Shown here: one piece after another, positions 9,069 through 18,190 of the stretch
Layout: each line of letters begins with the position of its first letter
How positions within the stretch are numbered: the stretch's first letter is position 1
Origin: CAZCFB01 sp964511535
Lineage (GTDB): Bacteria; Myxococcota_A; Polyangia; GCA-2747355; CAZCFB01
Length of the DNA stretch: 45,886 bases
Direction: 5' to 3'
Assembly (NCBI GenBank): GCA_964511535.1
Contig: CAZEFW010000063.1
Coordinates: forward strand, 1 to 45,886
Notes under the pieces: generated by a model
The model's input: only the letters and a program-made list of their open reading frames with translations
What the model was told of the DNA's origin: nothing
The model's database searches: none
Translations under genes and position numbers: made by a program

Positions 9069-11015
9069 TCAGCGCGCCGACGCCGCGGGGTTGCCCACGG
9101 CCAGCATGTAGAGCACCTGCTCGTTGGCCGGCTTGACGTTTATCAACGCCTCGACGTCCTCGTCGTAATACGCGCCCACGCCGGTGCACCCGAGGCCCAT
9201 GGCCGTGGCGTGCAGGTAGACCTGGCCGCCGAGCATGCCGGCCTCCAGGTTGGCGTAGCGGTAGCCGCGGTCGCCGTCGGGGGCGCCGAGCCGTGAGACG
9301 TCGGCGGTGAAGATGAACACCACCGCCGCGTCGCCCACGAAGCCCTGCTGCAGCGCCGCGGCAGCGAACCGCGCCCGCTGGTCCGCGGGCCGAGCCACCA
9401 GCACGAGCTGATGCTTCGCCGGGTCGTAGGCGAAGACGCCCGGGCTGAGACCCTGCACGCCGTGGGCCGCGATGTACAGTCGCAGGCGCCGGCCCGCGCG
9501 CACCCCGGGATCCGGCAGCGGCGGCGTGCCCGAGCGGCCGAACACATGAAACGCCAGCGAGCCGAGCCGGGCCAGGGACAGGGGCGCGTCGGAGAAGCGC
9601 CGCACCGAGCGGCGGCGGCGGATGGTCTGGCCCAGCGCCGCGCCGGCGTGGCTGGCCGGGGGCAGCTCGAAGGTCTGGCCCGTGCGGATCGCCGGGTCAG
9701 CCGGTGGCGGCGGGGGCGGGGGCGCCCCCTGGCCCAGCACGCGCAGGCCGGTCATGCCGTGGGCCAGGGCGATGAGCCCCGGCACCCTGTCCAGCGTCAG
9801 CTTGCGCGGGGCGCTGGCGAACCGTTGCAGGTCCCGGGGCGCGGGGCCCCCTTCGGGCAAGGGCAGGCCCAGGGGCAGCAACGCGACCACCCCCTCGCGG
9901 GTCTCGTGGAGGCCGAGCAGGGCGTTGACCTGCCGGTCGTCGAAGGCGGCCAGCGCCTGGCTGGTCAGACCCAGGGCCGCGGCGCTCAGGGCGGCCTGCA
10001 CCAGCAGGTGGCCAGCGTCGAGCAGGGTGTAGCGGTAGGACCGCGCGCGGTACTTGAACGAGGTGCGGCGGAACACCGACGAGAAGATCAGGGTGACCGG
10101 CGCGCGCTGCACCAGCGTCGGCCGCGCGGACAGGCGGGCCAGGTCCGTGGCCAGGTCCTTGCCCCGTTTGATGCGGCGCAGGACATGATCCAGCATGCTG
10201 TAGTGCCAGATCCCCGGCTCCAGCCCCTCGACGTTCTGCACCAGCACGTAGGTCTCCGTGGGGTACAGCGCGCCGGCGGAGGGCGCGGCGCGCAGGTCGA
10301 CGCTCGGCCCGCGGCGGGTGAGGCCGTTGGTCAGGTGCAGCACCGTTGACAGCTGCCTCAGGGTCACCGCGCCGGAGTGGATGGCGCGCGGGGCGACGCG
10401 GCGGGCCTCGATGGCCTCGCCCGTGGGCATGGACGCCTCTGGCATGACGTCGTCCAGCGGCTCATATTTGTCGCCGGCTTCAGCCCGGTACAGCGCGGGC
10501 CGCGCGGACCAGGTGACCGGCTGCGCGCCATGGATCTTGCCCCGGAAGTAGCGTGTCTGCTGGTGGTAGAAGCGGGCCAGCGGCTGCTGCTTACCCTGCT
10601 CGTCCCGCACCATCACGCGGCGGCCGGCGGCCCCGGCAGCGTCGGGTGACGCGCCCGACCGGGCCACGCTCACCTTCACCTCGGTGGAGCCTGCCTGCAT
10701 GCCGAGCCAGTAGCCGCCGGCGCCCACCAGGGCCAGCGGGACCAGCCACGGCACCCATGAGGAGGAGGCGCCCTCGGGGCGATCGCCGGTGCCCCTGCCC
10801 CGCCGGCGGAACAGACGCAGCAGCGAGCGCCAGTGCAGCGCCACATGCAGCGCCGCCAGCGCCAGGGCCACATACCCGAACAGGTAATGCCAGTCGAACA
10901 CCGGCAGCTCCTGGCGGGCGACCCAGAAGATGCCCAGCCCCGAGGTGGCGCCGAAGGCCACCAGCAGCAGCAGCGATACCAGCAGGCTCAGCCGCTGCCT
11001 GTTGCGCCCGGTCAC
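9069..11015 (-). CDS. Membrane-anchored tandem nitroreductase of SagB/ThcOx type
   Basis: This 648-residue protein starts with three hydrophobic helices. Two lie within the first about 75 residues, with His residues resembling a small cytochrome-b-like or DUF4405 anchor, and one lies at about 100-120. Two FMN nitroreductase-fold domains follow. The first (about 180-395) has the SagB signature RAAPSAGALYPTE and a following YHY-type loop. The second (about 440-645) has RRRRSVRRFSDAPL and GGQVYLHATAMGLGCTGVGA. SagB relatives oxidise azolines in RiPP maturation or act as general flavin reductases. No RiPP precursor or cyclodehydratase is nearby. The GTG start at 11015 has GGAGG five bases upstream; a GTG at 11051 lacks a ribosome site. 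Confidence 0.85.
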   Translation of the reverse strand: MTGRNRQRLSLLVSLLLLVAFGATSGLGIFWVARQELPVFDWHYLFGYVALALAALHVALHWRSLLRLFRRRGRGTGDRPEGASSSWVPWLVPLALVGAGGYWLGMQAGSTEVKVSVARSGASPDAAGAAGRRVMVRDEQGKQQPLARFYHQQTRYFRGKIHGAQPVTWSARPALYRAEAGDKYEPLDDVMPEASMPTGEAIEARRVAPRAIHSGAVTLRQLSTVLHLTNGLTRRGPSVDLRAAPSAGALYPTETYVLVQNVEGLEPGIWHYSMLDHVLRRIKRGKDLATDLARLSARPTLVQRAPVTLIFSSVFRRTSFKYRARSYRYTLLDAGHLLVQAALSAAALGLTSQALAAFDDRQVNALLGLHETREGVVALLPLGLPLPEGGPAPRDLQRFASAPRKLTLDRVPGLIALAHGMTGLRVLGQGAPPPPPPPADPAIRTGQTFELPPASHAGAALGQTIRRRRSVRRFSDAPLSLARLGSLAFHVFGRSGTPPLPDPGVRAGRRLRLYIAAHGVQGLSPGVFAYDPAKHQLVLVARPADQRARFAAAALQQGFVGDAAVVFIFTADVSRLGAPDGDRGYRYANLEAGMLGGQVYLHATAMGLGCTGVGAYYDEDVEALINVKPANEQVLYMLAVGNPAASAR

Positions 11016-11154
11016 CCGGGCCTCCGCTGATTCAGAGATAGTGGCGAGCACATTTCAGCAGTGTATCGGCTCGAGAGAAAAAATGAACGTAACGCGACCC
11101 GGGTTGCACTAACTGAATAGTGTATGAACAACCCTTCCGGGGGAGGAGGCAGCC

Positions 11155-11931
11155 ATGAAAAAAACATCAGCCACCGCCATGCTGGCCCTGCTCCTCACTC
11201 TCGGATCCTCCCGGGCAGCCGGGCAAGCCGAGGCACCCGAGACAGCCGCGGCCCAGCCCACCGTGACCGCCAGCGCCGAGCGCTCATCGTTCAAGGTCGG
11301 GGCCGAGGCGCTGACCTCATTCCCGATCCAGCTGGGCGGGAGGTTGTGGACCGAGCTGCCCGGTCGCGTGCGCGTCGGCACCTCTCTCGGCTACCTGCCG
11401 GGGGCCTACGAGTCGGCCATCAACGCGGTGCTCGTGGGCGCGGGCGCCTACGACCAGTCCACGGGCGACCTGGTGCGCACGGCGCTGTCATCGTCGCTGG
11501 TGTGGCGCGCCGAGCTCGGCTGGCGCCCCTTCTCCGACCTGGGCGGGTACATCGACGTGGGCTACGGGCTGGCCACCATCAACGGCGAGCTCGACCTGGC
11601 CACCGTGGCCGCGGTGGTGGACGAGCCGGCGCTCACGTCGGTCCGGGGACTGCCAGGCAGCTACGCCATGTCGGGGCTGCTTCACATGGTCACCGTGGAG
11701 CTGGGCTGGCAGTGGAACCTGGTCAAGGGTTTGACCATCCGGGCCGCCGCAGGGGCTGCCATCTCGGTGGCCGCCAGCGTGGACCTCGAGGCGGGCGGCA
11801 GCGCGACCCAGAACCAGCGGGCCGCCGAGCTCGTGCGCACCGGCGAGGCCCTGGTGGAGCAGAGCCTGACCCGGTACGCGGTGACCCCCACCGTGAGCCT
11901 GGCCCTGGGCTGGCAGATCTATCCGTTCTGA
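11155..11931 (+). CDS. Outer-membrane beta-barrel protein, hypothetical
   Basis: This 258-residue precursor has a signal peptide (MKK start, hydrophobic core to about residue 22) and a strong ribosome site (GGAGGAGG). The mature chain alternates hydrophobic and polar residues in strand-sized segments and ends in Phe, as many outer-membrane barrels do. Blocks such as WRAELGWRPF and LALGWQIYPF look like barrel strands. No enzymatic motif is seen. It is divergent from the nitroreductase gene. A barrel or porin-like role is inferred from composition and the C-terminal aromatic residue. Confidence 0.65.
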   Translation: MKKTSATAMLALLLTLGSSRAAGQAEAPETAAAQPTVTASAERSSFKVGAEALTSFPIQLGGRLWTELPGRVRVGTSLGYLPGAYESAINAVLVGAGAYDQSTGDLVRTALSSSLVWRAELGWRPFSDLGGYIDVGYGLATINGELDLATVAAVVDEPALTSVRGLPGSYAMSGLLHMVTVELGWQWNLVKGLTIRAAAGAAISVAASVDLEAGGSATQNQRAAELVRTGEALVEQSLTRYAVTPTVSLALGWQIYPF

Positions 11932-11936
11932 GGTGC

Positions 11937-11942
11937 TACCAT
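11937..11942 (+). promoter_or_regulatory. Candidate -10 element TACCAT
   Basis: TACCAT lies 19 bases before the ATG at 11962, with GGAGGTGA in between. It begins five bases after the stop of the barrel gene, so the small gene may have its own promoter. I see no clear -35. Confidence 0.3.
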
Positions 11943-11961
11943 CGGCGGCGGAGGTGACCCG

Positions 11962-12195
11962 ATGATGCCGCCGATCTGCTGTATCTGCGAAGAAGATATC
12001 CCCGACGACGAAGGCGCCCTGGTGGAGTTCGCCCAGCGCCCCGAGGACCACGAGTGGGACGAGCGCATGGAGGCCACCGGCATGACCGGCCACCCGCCCT
12101 ACATGCAATGGTTCTGCGCCCGCCACCTCTCCGCCGCCCGCGCCGTACAGCACCTCACCGTGGACAAGGCCATGCCAAGCCTCCGCGCCCAATAA
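11962..12195 (+). CDS. Small CxxC/CxxH zinc-binding protein, hypothetical
   Basis: This 77-residue cytoplasmic protein has C6-C7-x-C9 near the N terminus and C52-x2-H55 (FCARH), a plausible treble-clef or zinc-finger ligand set. The middle is strongly acidic. GGAGGTGA stands well placed before ATG 11962; an adjacent ATG at 11965 is also possible. It lies 30 bases after the barrel gene and ends inside a large palindrome. I do not recognise a named family. Confidence 0.7.
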   Translation: MMPPICCICEEDIPDDEGALVEFAQRPEDHEWDERMEATGMTGHPPYMQWFCARHLSAARAVQHLTVDKAMPSLRAQ

Positions 12196-12236
12196 AATGT
12201 CATATAGGGGGGTCAGACCCCCCCACTTGACATTTT
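12194..12236. terminator. Nested palindrome, likely bidirectional terminator or dispersed repeat
   Basis: Outer arms AAAATGTCA (12194-12202) and TGACATTTT (12228-12236) flank an inner stem GGGGGGTC/GACCCCCC (12207-12214/12216-12223). A GC stem bounded by A- and T-rich arms on both sides fits an intrinsic terminator working in both directions. It lies exactly between convergent genes, whose stop codons touch or nearly touch its ends. Confidence 0.75.
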
Positions 12237-12238
12237 AA

Positions 12239-13009
12239 TCAGGGGAGCTGCATCAGGTAGAAGACATAGCCGTAGGTCTGGTGGAAGCGGCGGAACAGCT
12301 CGATCTCCGCCTCTCCTTCGGCCACCACGGCCAGGGCCTCGGCGTCGCCGGCGTACCGCTCGCGCGCGGCGGCGTGGCGCGCCTGCAGCGGTGTGTAGTA
12401 GCCGTCCCACCAGGACCGGGAGGGCAAGACGAAGTGACCCAGCGGGCGGTAGCCAGCGTCCCGCACATGCTGCAGGTTCGCCTCCACCGTGACCATGTCG
12501 GGGTACGCATCGGCCCAGTAATCCTGGATCTCGGCTGGCGGGTCGTGCACCAGCCAGGTGATCTCCGTCACCGCCACGCACCCGCCGGGCCGAAGCAAGG
12601 GTCGCCACGCGGCGAGCCCAGCAGCGAAGCCCATGATGTAAATCGCCCCCTCGCTCCAGATCAGATCGAAGCTGCCAGGGGCAAGATCCAGAGCGGTCAT
12701 GTCGCCCTGGCGGGTCTCCATGCGCCGGGCCAGCCCTGCTTCCACCGCCCGGGCGTCGAGCTGCTCCAGGAAGACCTCGAAAAAGTCCACCGCGATGATC
12801 GGCTCGGCCTCTGGCAGCGCCCGGGCCAGGCAGAGGGTCTGGCGGCCGGGGCCGCAGCCAACGTCGAGCACTGCCGGGGCCCGGGGCAGGTCCGGCAGCA
12901 GCTGCAGCGCGCGCAGCGTCAGCGCGTCGCTGCCGGGGCCCTGCTGGTCCAGGCCGGCCTGGAGCTCCATGAAGAGTTGAAACGAGCGGTCAGTGGGATC
13001 GATGTCCAT
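12239..13009 (-). CDS. SAM-dependent class I methyltransferase
   Basis: This 256-residue soluble protein has the SAM-binding motif I LDVGCGPG (about 48-55), an acidic loop after strand 2 (AVDFF), QGDM, and a motif III-like LLRPGG. This is the standard class I Rossmann methyltransferase (Methyltransf_11/25 type). The substrate is unknown. No ribosome site precedes ATG 13009, but a TAGATT hexamer (13017-13022) sits seven bases upstream, suggesting a leaderless transcript. That hexamer overlaps the stop codon of the lipoprotein gene upstream, so cotranscription is also possible. Confidence 0.88.
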   Translation of the reverse strand: MDIDPTDRSFQLFMELQAGLDQQGPGSDALTLRALQLLPDLPRAPAVLDVGCGPGRQTLCLARALPEAEPIIAVDFFEVFLEQLDARAVEAGLARRMETRQGDMTALDLAPGSFDLIWSEGAIYIMGFAAGLAAWRPLLRPGGCVAVTEITWLVHDPPAEIQDYWADAYPDMVTVEANLQHVRDAGYRPLGHFVLPSRSWWDGYYTPLQARHAAARERYAGDAEALAVVAEGEAEIELFRRFHQTYGYVFYLMQLP

Positions 13010-13019
13010 GCAGGGGAAT

Positions 13020-13505
13020 CTACCGTCCGCCCTGGCTCACCGAAACATGAAAACCGGCCCCCTTCTCCTTGCTGATGCCGAAGCCGAAGCCGAAGTGGCC
13101 GCGCCCTTTCATGCCGAACAGCTTCTTGATCGCCTTGACGTCATGGATCGCGGCCCACCTGCGCCCGTCCGGCGAGATCTTGAACTCACCGTGTGCGATG
13201 TAGAGCAGCACATCCCGGTCGAACCGCAGCCAGTTCTTGCCCGGCTCCAGCGTGGCGATGGTCACGTCCATCGCCAGCTGCAGGGGGATCTTGTCGCCCT
13301 TCGGGATCTTGATCACCACCCCTTTTCTGGGAAACCGCGGCTTGCCGTCCTTGTCCGCGCCGAAGCCGTACTTGGCGGGATCAGCCTCCAGCTCGCCGAA
13401 CAGCACCGTCGGCGCGGCCGGCTTCATGGTCTGGATGCTGGAACAGCCCGCCACCGAAGCGGCGACGAGCAGGCTAAGAAGGCAGAGGTGGACGCTTCGC
13501 GACAT
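13020..13505 (-). CDS. Small lipoprotein, hypothetical
   Basis: This 161-residue precursor has a signal peptide and lipobox SVAGC. The mature part has a beta-rich look with KGVVIKIPKGDKIPLQL, and ends in a Gly/Phe-rich segment (GRGHFGFGFGISK). AGGAGCC precedes ATG 13505. No domain is recognised. It lies ten bases before the methyltransferase gene in the same direction, so the two may form an operon. Confidence 0.75.
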   Translation of the reverse strand: MSRSVHLCLLSLLVAASVAGCSSIQTMKPAAPTVLFGELEADPAKYGFGADKDGKPRFPRKGVVIKIPKGDKIPLQLAMDVTIATLEPGKNWLRFDRDVLLYIAHGEFKISPDGRRWAAIHDVKAIKKLFGMKGRGHFGFGFGISKEKGAGFHVSVSQGGR

Positions 13506-13609
13506 GGCTTTGGCTCCTGGTGGTTTGTAGGGTCAACGCTGCGAGGGGCGATTCAGTTTCATCGGAGTGGATCGGCGATACCCGGCGCGCCGGTGAAGCG
13601 GCAGCGCAA

Positions 13610-15094
13610 TCAAGGGCTCTCCCTCGCCGCGGCCAGGAACGCTGCGTCCGCGGCGGGGGGCGCGCCCTGGCCCAGGCTGCCTGCCGCCAGGGTCAGGATG
13701 TTGGCGGCCAGGCCGTACAGCCCGGCGTGCAACGGCGCCGGACGCAGGCCTGGCTGCAGCACGAACAGCACCGTCACGGCGCTGCCCAGCAGCAGCGCGG
13801 CCAGCACCGCGCCGCCCCGCGCGCGCTTGCTGTACAGGGTGGCCACCACCGCGGGCATGAACTGCACCACCGCGCCGAAGGCGGACAGCAACAGCATCAC
13901 CAGGGAGCCCTCGTAGACCACCGCCAGCAAATATGCCGCGGCGAGGACGAACACCAGCACCAGCCGCACGCGCTGCCGCTCCGCCGCCGGGGCCAGCTCC
14001 CTGCCCAGCGCGCGCACCCAGCCGTCGCGAACCAGGATCGACGCCGCCGCGTGGGCCATGGCGTCCCCCGAGGACATGGAGGCCGCCAGCGCCCCGGCGC
14101 AGAACAGGCCCACCAGCAGAGCCGGCACGCCGGGCATGTTCATCAACATGTGGGGCAGCACCTGGTCCGGCCGGGCCGGCGCGGGCTGGAAGCCGAAGCC
14201 TGAAAACCCGATGAGGAACAGCGGCACCAGAAAGATCTGGAACGTGGGGTAGAGCACCACGGTGCGGCGGATGGTGCGCACGTCCCGGGCCGTGAAGGCC
14301 TTCATGAACAGGTGAGGCCAGAAACAGAACCCGGCCGCCGAGACCAGCACCGCCGAGCTGTACTCCCCCCACGGCCAGGGCCCGCTGCCCGCCTTGTTCA
14401 GCCCCGGCGAGGTGAGCAGCTCCGGGCGCGCCGCGGCGATGGCGTCGAACATCGGCCCCACCCCGCCGTGCAGCTGCCACGGCAGGTAGAGCCCGAGGCC
14501 CCAGGCGAGGACCATCATGAACAGCCCCTGGAAGGTGTTGGTCCAGCCCACGCCGAGCACGCCGCTCTTGAGCACGTAGACCAGCACCACGCCGTAGACC
14601 AGCGCCGCGCCGAGCCAGGTGGGCATGGCCCCCCGCGTCACCTCGAACAGCACATAGCCGGCGCCCTTCATCTGCAGCGCCAGGTACGGGATGAAGGCCA
14701 CCGTGCTCACCAGCGCCATCACGCCGGCGATGGCGGGCCTGCCGAAGCGCGCGGCCACCATCTCCGCCTGGGTCACGAAGCCGTAGACCCGGCCCACCCG
14801 CGCGGCCCGCGGCCCGACGAAGTAGAACGGCATGAAGCCGAGGGCCCCGTATCCGAGGATGTAGAGCACCGCCGCCCCGCGGGAGTAGGCCCAGCCGGGC
14901 GCGCCCAGGAAGGCGAAGGCCGAAAAGATGGTGGCGCCGGTGATGAAGTACATCAGCACCAGGCCGAGGGTGCGGTCGCCTGCCACGTACCCCGTGGCGG
15001 TGAGCGAGGTCCTGCGCCCGGGCCACAGGCCGAGGGCCAGGCAGGCGCCCAGGTAGGCCACCACCACCGCGCCCACCACGGCCGCGGAGGGCAT
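13610..15094 (-). CDS. Sodium:solute symporter (SSS family) permease
   Basis: This 494-residue protein has about 13 hydrophobic helices and the SSS sodium-site region SMSSGDAMAHAAASILVRDGW-like in the expected TM8 area. Its closest look is to PanF/PutP-type permeases that couple solute import to sodium. The substrate cannot be read from sequence. It starts directly after the stop of the 78-residue partner, with no spacer, and is surely cotranscribed with it. The divergent AraC/GyrI gene is a plausible regulator. Confidence 0.9.
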   Translation of the reverse strand: MPSAAVVGAVVVAYLGACLALGLWPGRRTSLTATGYVAGDRTLGLVLMYFITGATIFSAFAFLGAPGWAYSRGAAVLYILGYGALGFMPFYFVGPRAARVGRVYGFVTQAEMVAARFGRPAIAGVMALVSTVAFIPYLALQMKGAGYVLFEVTRGAMPTWLGAALVYGVVLVYVLKSGVLGVGWTNTFQGLFMMVLAWGLGLYLPWQLHGGVGPMFDAIAAARPELLTSPGLNKAGSGPWPWGEYSSAVLVSAAGFCFWPHLFMKAFTARDVRTIRRTVVLYPTFQIFLVPLFLIGFSGFGFQPAPARPDQVLPHMLMNMPGVPALLVGLFCAGALAASMSSGDAMAHAAASILVRDGWVRALGRELAPAAERQRVRLVLVFVLAAAYLLAVVYEGSLVMLLLSAFGAVVQFMPAVVATLYSKRARGGAVLAALLLGSAVTVLFVLQPGLRPAPLHAGLYGLAANILTLAAGSLGQGAPPAADAAFLAAARESP

Positions 15095-15331
15095 CTACCC
15101 GCGCCTCCCGCGCAGCCAGTGGAAGGCGGCCAGGACGAAGAAGGTGCACACCACCCACCCCACGTTCCAGGCGAAGCACAGCGGCAGGCCGAGCACGCGC
15201 GGCTCGGCGCGGCCGGCGCCGAGCAGGGACAGCCCGGGCCAGGTGAGCGCCGCGGCGCAGACCAGCGCGTAAACCGCCAGCGCGATGCAGAGCCCGCGGC
15301 CGCGGGTGGCCTCGTCTCGGTCTGTCTTCAC
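15095..15331 (-). CDS. DUF3311-type small membrane subunit of an SSS symporter
   Basis: This 78-residue protein has two hydrophobic helices and a Pro-x-x-LGLPLCFAWN block typical of DUF3311 proteins, which are usually encoded next to SSS permeases. It begins at GTG 15331 with GGAGGTG just upstream. Its stop is followed immediately by the symporter ATG. It is likely an accessory subunit in the inner membrane; the mechanism of these partners is not well defined. Confidence 0.8.
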   Translation of the reverse strand: MKTDRDEATRGRGLCIALAVYALVCAAALTWPGLSLLGAGRAEPRVLGLPLCFAWNVGWVVCTFFVLAAFHWLRGRRG

Positions 15332-15348
15332 GTCACCTCCGGGGGGGA

Positions 15349-15355
15349 TATAGTA
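15349..15355. promoter_or_regulatory. Shared symmetric -10 for two divergent genes
   Basis: The 29-base gap between the AraC gene (+) and the DUF3311/symporter operon (-) contains TATAGTA. Read forward it gives TATAGT (15349-15354), ending six bases before ATG 15361. Read in reverse it gives TACTAT (15350-15355), placed to start a short leader with GGAGGTG before GTG 15331. One sequence could therefore serve as -10 for both directions. Confidence 0.45.
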
Positions 15356-15360
15356 GCAGC

Positions 15361-16365
15361 ATGAGCGAACAGAATAAGGCGGCCTCGCTGGCGGAGTACA
15401 GGGCGCGCATCAACCGCGTGCTCGACCATATCGAGCAGAACATGGACAGGCCGCTGCGGCTGGAAGAGCTCGCCCGGGTGGCCTGCTTTTCGCGATACCA
15501 CTTCCACCGGGTCTTCTCCGCCATGATGGGCGAACCGCTGGGCCAGTTCATCGCGCGGTTGAGAGTGGAGCGCGCGGCCACGCGGCTAATCACCAACCCG
15601 CAGACCCCGGTCACGGACATCGCCCTGGACTGCGGCTTCTCCAGCGCCGCGGTGTTCGCGCGCGCGTTCAAGGACGCCTTCGGCGTGAGCGCCACCGAGT
15701 GGCGCGACGGCGGCCATGAGCAGCGCAAGAATCGCAAAGCCGAGCGCAACGCGGGCCAACCGCTCAGCAACCCGCGCGAAGCATGGACCACCGAAGCCTT
15801 CTACCTTGATGACGTGACTCGCAACCAGGTATGGAGGATGAAGATGAACGGCAAGACCGATGAGACCAACCCGCTGCAGGAGTACACCGTCGAGGTGCAG
15901 GAGCTGGACGAGAGGCTGGTGGCCTACGTGCGCCACGTGGGCCCGTATGCTGGCGACGAAGACCTCTTCAGGGGCCTGTTCGAGCGGCTGACCATGTGGG
16001 CCGGGCCGCGGGACCTGCTGCGCGCCCCGGACGTCGCGTTTTTGTGCGTCTACCACGACGACCCCGGCATCACCGACCAGGAGAAGCTGCGCACCAGCGC
16101 CTGCGTCACCGTGCCTTCGGGGACGGAGGGCTCCGGCGAGGTGGGCACCATGACCGTGGCGGGCGGCAAGTACGCGGTGGGCCGCTTCGAGCTGAGCCCC
16201 GACCAGTACCCCCAGGCCTGGGGGGCCATCATGGGCGCGTGGCTCCCGGAGAGCGGCTACCAGCCGGATGACCGGCCATGCTTCGAGCGGTACGTGCAGA
16301 CGCCGGACCAGCACCCGCGGGGGCTGTGCGTCACCGAGATCTGCGTGCCGGTGCGGCCGCTGTAG
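15361..16365 (+). CDS. AraC-family regulator with GyrI-like ligand-binding domain
   Basis: This 334-residue cytoplasmic regulator has an N-terminal pair of AraC helix-turn-helices (about 20-118; RPLRLEELARVACFSRYHFHRVF and VTDIALDCGFSSAAVFARAFK regions). A GyrI-like small-molecule domain follows (about 176-332). This is the order found in Rob/BmrR-like multidrug or ligand sensors with the DNA-binding part first. No ribosome site fits ATG 15361; the start lies at the expected +1 of the TATAGT element. Its position suggests that it controls the divergent symporter operon and itself. Confidence 0.9.
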   Translation: MSEQNKAASLAEYRARINRVLDHIEQNMDRPLRLEELARVACFSRYHFHRVFSAMMGEPLGQFIARLRVERAATRLITNPQTPVTDIALDCGFSSAAVFARAFKDAFGVSATEWRDGGHEQRKNRKAERNAGQPLSNPREAWTTEAFYLDDVTRNQVWRMKMNGKTDETNPLQEYTVEVQELDERLVAYVRHVGPYAGDEDLFRGLFERLTMWAGPRDLLRAPDVAFLCVYHDDPGITDQEKLRTSACVTVPSGTEGSGEVGTMTVAGGKYAVGRFELSPDQYPQAWGAIMGAWLPESGYQPDDRPCFERYVQTPDQHPRGLCVTEICVPVRPL

Positions 16366-16454
16366 CAGGAGGCGCGCGGCGCCTGGAGGATTTGGGTGGG
16401 GCCCCGCCCGGGGCACGCCTTCACGCCGCCGCCCGCTTGCCCCCTCTCGCCCCC

Positions 16455-16916
16455 TCAGAAACTCTTCTTCGCCGCCCGCTTGTGCCACGCCGGCACCTCC
16501 TGCACCGTGGCCGAGCCGAACCACGGGTGCAGCTCCATCACCAGGCGCCCCGCCTTCACCGCCGGGTCCGTGGCGGTCAGCGCCTGCGCCTCCTTCAGCG
16601 AGGGCACGTTGAAGATATAGATGCCGCGCAGCTCCCCACCGTCGGTGAACGGCCCGGCCAGCACCAGCTTCCCCGCCTCCGCCAGCCGGTGGATGTTGTC
16701 CAGGTGCGCCCGCTGCAGCCGCTGCGCCTCCGCCTTGGACTGCCCGCGGTTGGGCCCCGCCTTGAGCAGCGCCACCACGTACTTGCGCATGCCGTAGTCG
16801 TCCGCCCCGAGCCGCCGCGCGTACTCCGGGTCGTAGCCCGCCGCGGGCTTCGGCGCGCACGCGCCAGCCGACAGCGCCAGCCAGCCCCCCATTACAGCAG
16901 CCATCACCCTCATCAT
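16455..16916 (-). CDS. Exported YciI-like (YCII-related) protein
   Basis: This 153-residue precursor has a signal peptide and a weak lipobox-like end (AGAC). The mature part is one YCII-related ferredoxin-like domain: YVVALLKAG, the conserved HLDNIHRLAEAGKLVLAGP block, and DPAVKAGRLVMELHPW. YciI relatives are usually cytoplasmic, so export is unusual for the fold. AGGAGGTG precedes ATG 16916. A TATGGT at 16941-16946 (minus strand) is a fitting -10. Catalytic function is unknown. Confidence 0.82.
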   Translation of the reverse strand: MMRVMAAVMGGWLALSAGACAPKPAAGYDPEYARRLGADDYGMRKYVVALLKAGPNRGQSKAEAQRLQRAHLDNIHRLAEAGKLVLAGPFTDGGELRGIYIFNVPSLKEAQALTATDPAVKAGRLVMELHPWFGSATVQEVPAWHKRAAKKSF

Positions 16917-16984
16917 CGGACACCTCCTGATTCGCCCCACACCATACCCCGCCGCACGCCCCCGATGAAGTGACCCCCACCAGG

Positions 16985-16993
16985 TGGTATAAC
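16985..16993 (+). promoter_or_regulatory. Extended -10 promoter element for the MoxR operon
   Basis: TGGTATAAC matches an extended -10 (TGn plus TATAAC). Transcription would begin near 17000, leaving a leader of about ten bases that holds the GGAGGGA ribosome site before ATG 17011. No convincing -35 is seen, as is common with extended -10 promoters. Confidence 0.45.
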
Positions 16994-17010
16994 CATCGCT
17001 CGGAGGGACC

Positions 17011-18177
<1,167 letters not shown>

Positions 18178-18190
18178 GGGGGGAGGCCTC

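Noticed and set aside
9069..11015. A RiPP biosynthesis locus around the SagB-like protein
   Set aside because: No precursor peptide, cyclodehydratase (YcaO) or leader peptidase is encoded within several kilobases on either side.
11107..11122. CACTA/TAGTG inverted repeat before the barrel gene as an operator
   Set aside because: Only five pairs and not supported by another site.
16366..16454. Intrinsic terminator between the AraC and YciI-like genes
   Set aside because: GC-rich short stems exist (AGGCG/CGCCT and a GGGGCCCCG run), but stems are only about five pairs and there is no T-run.
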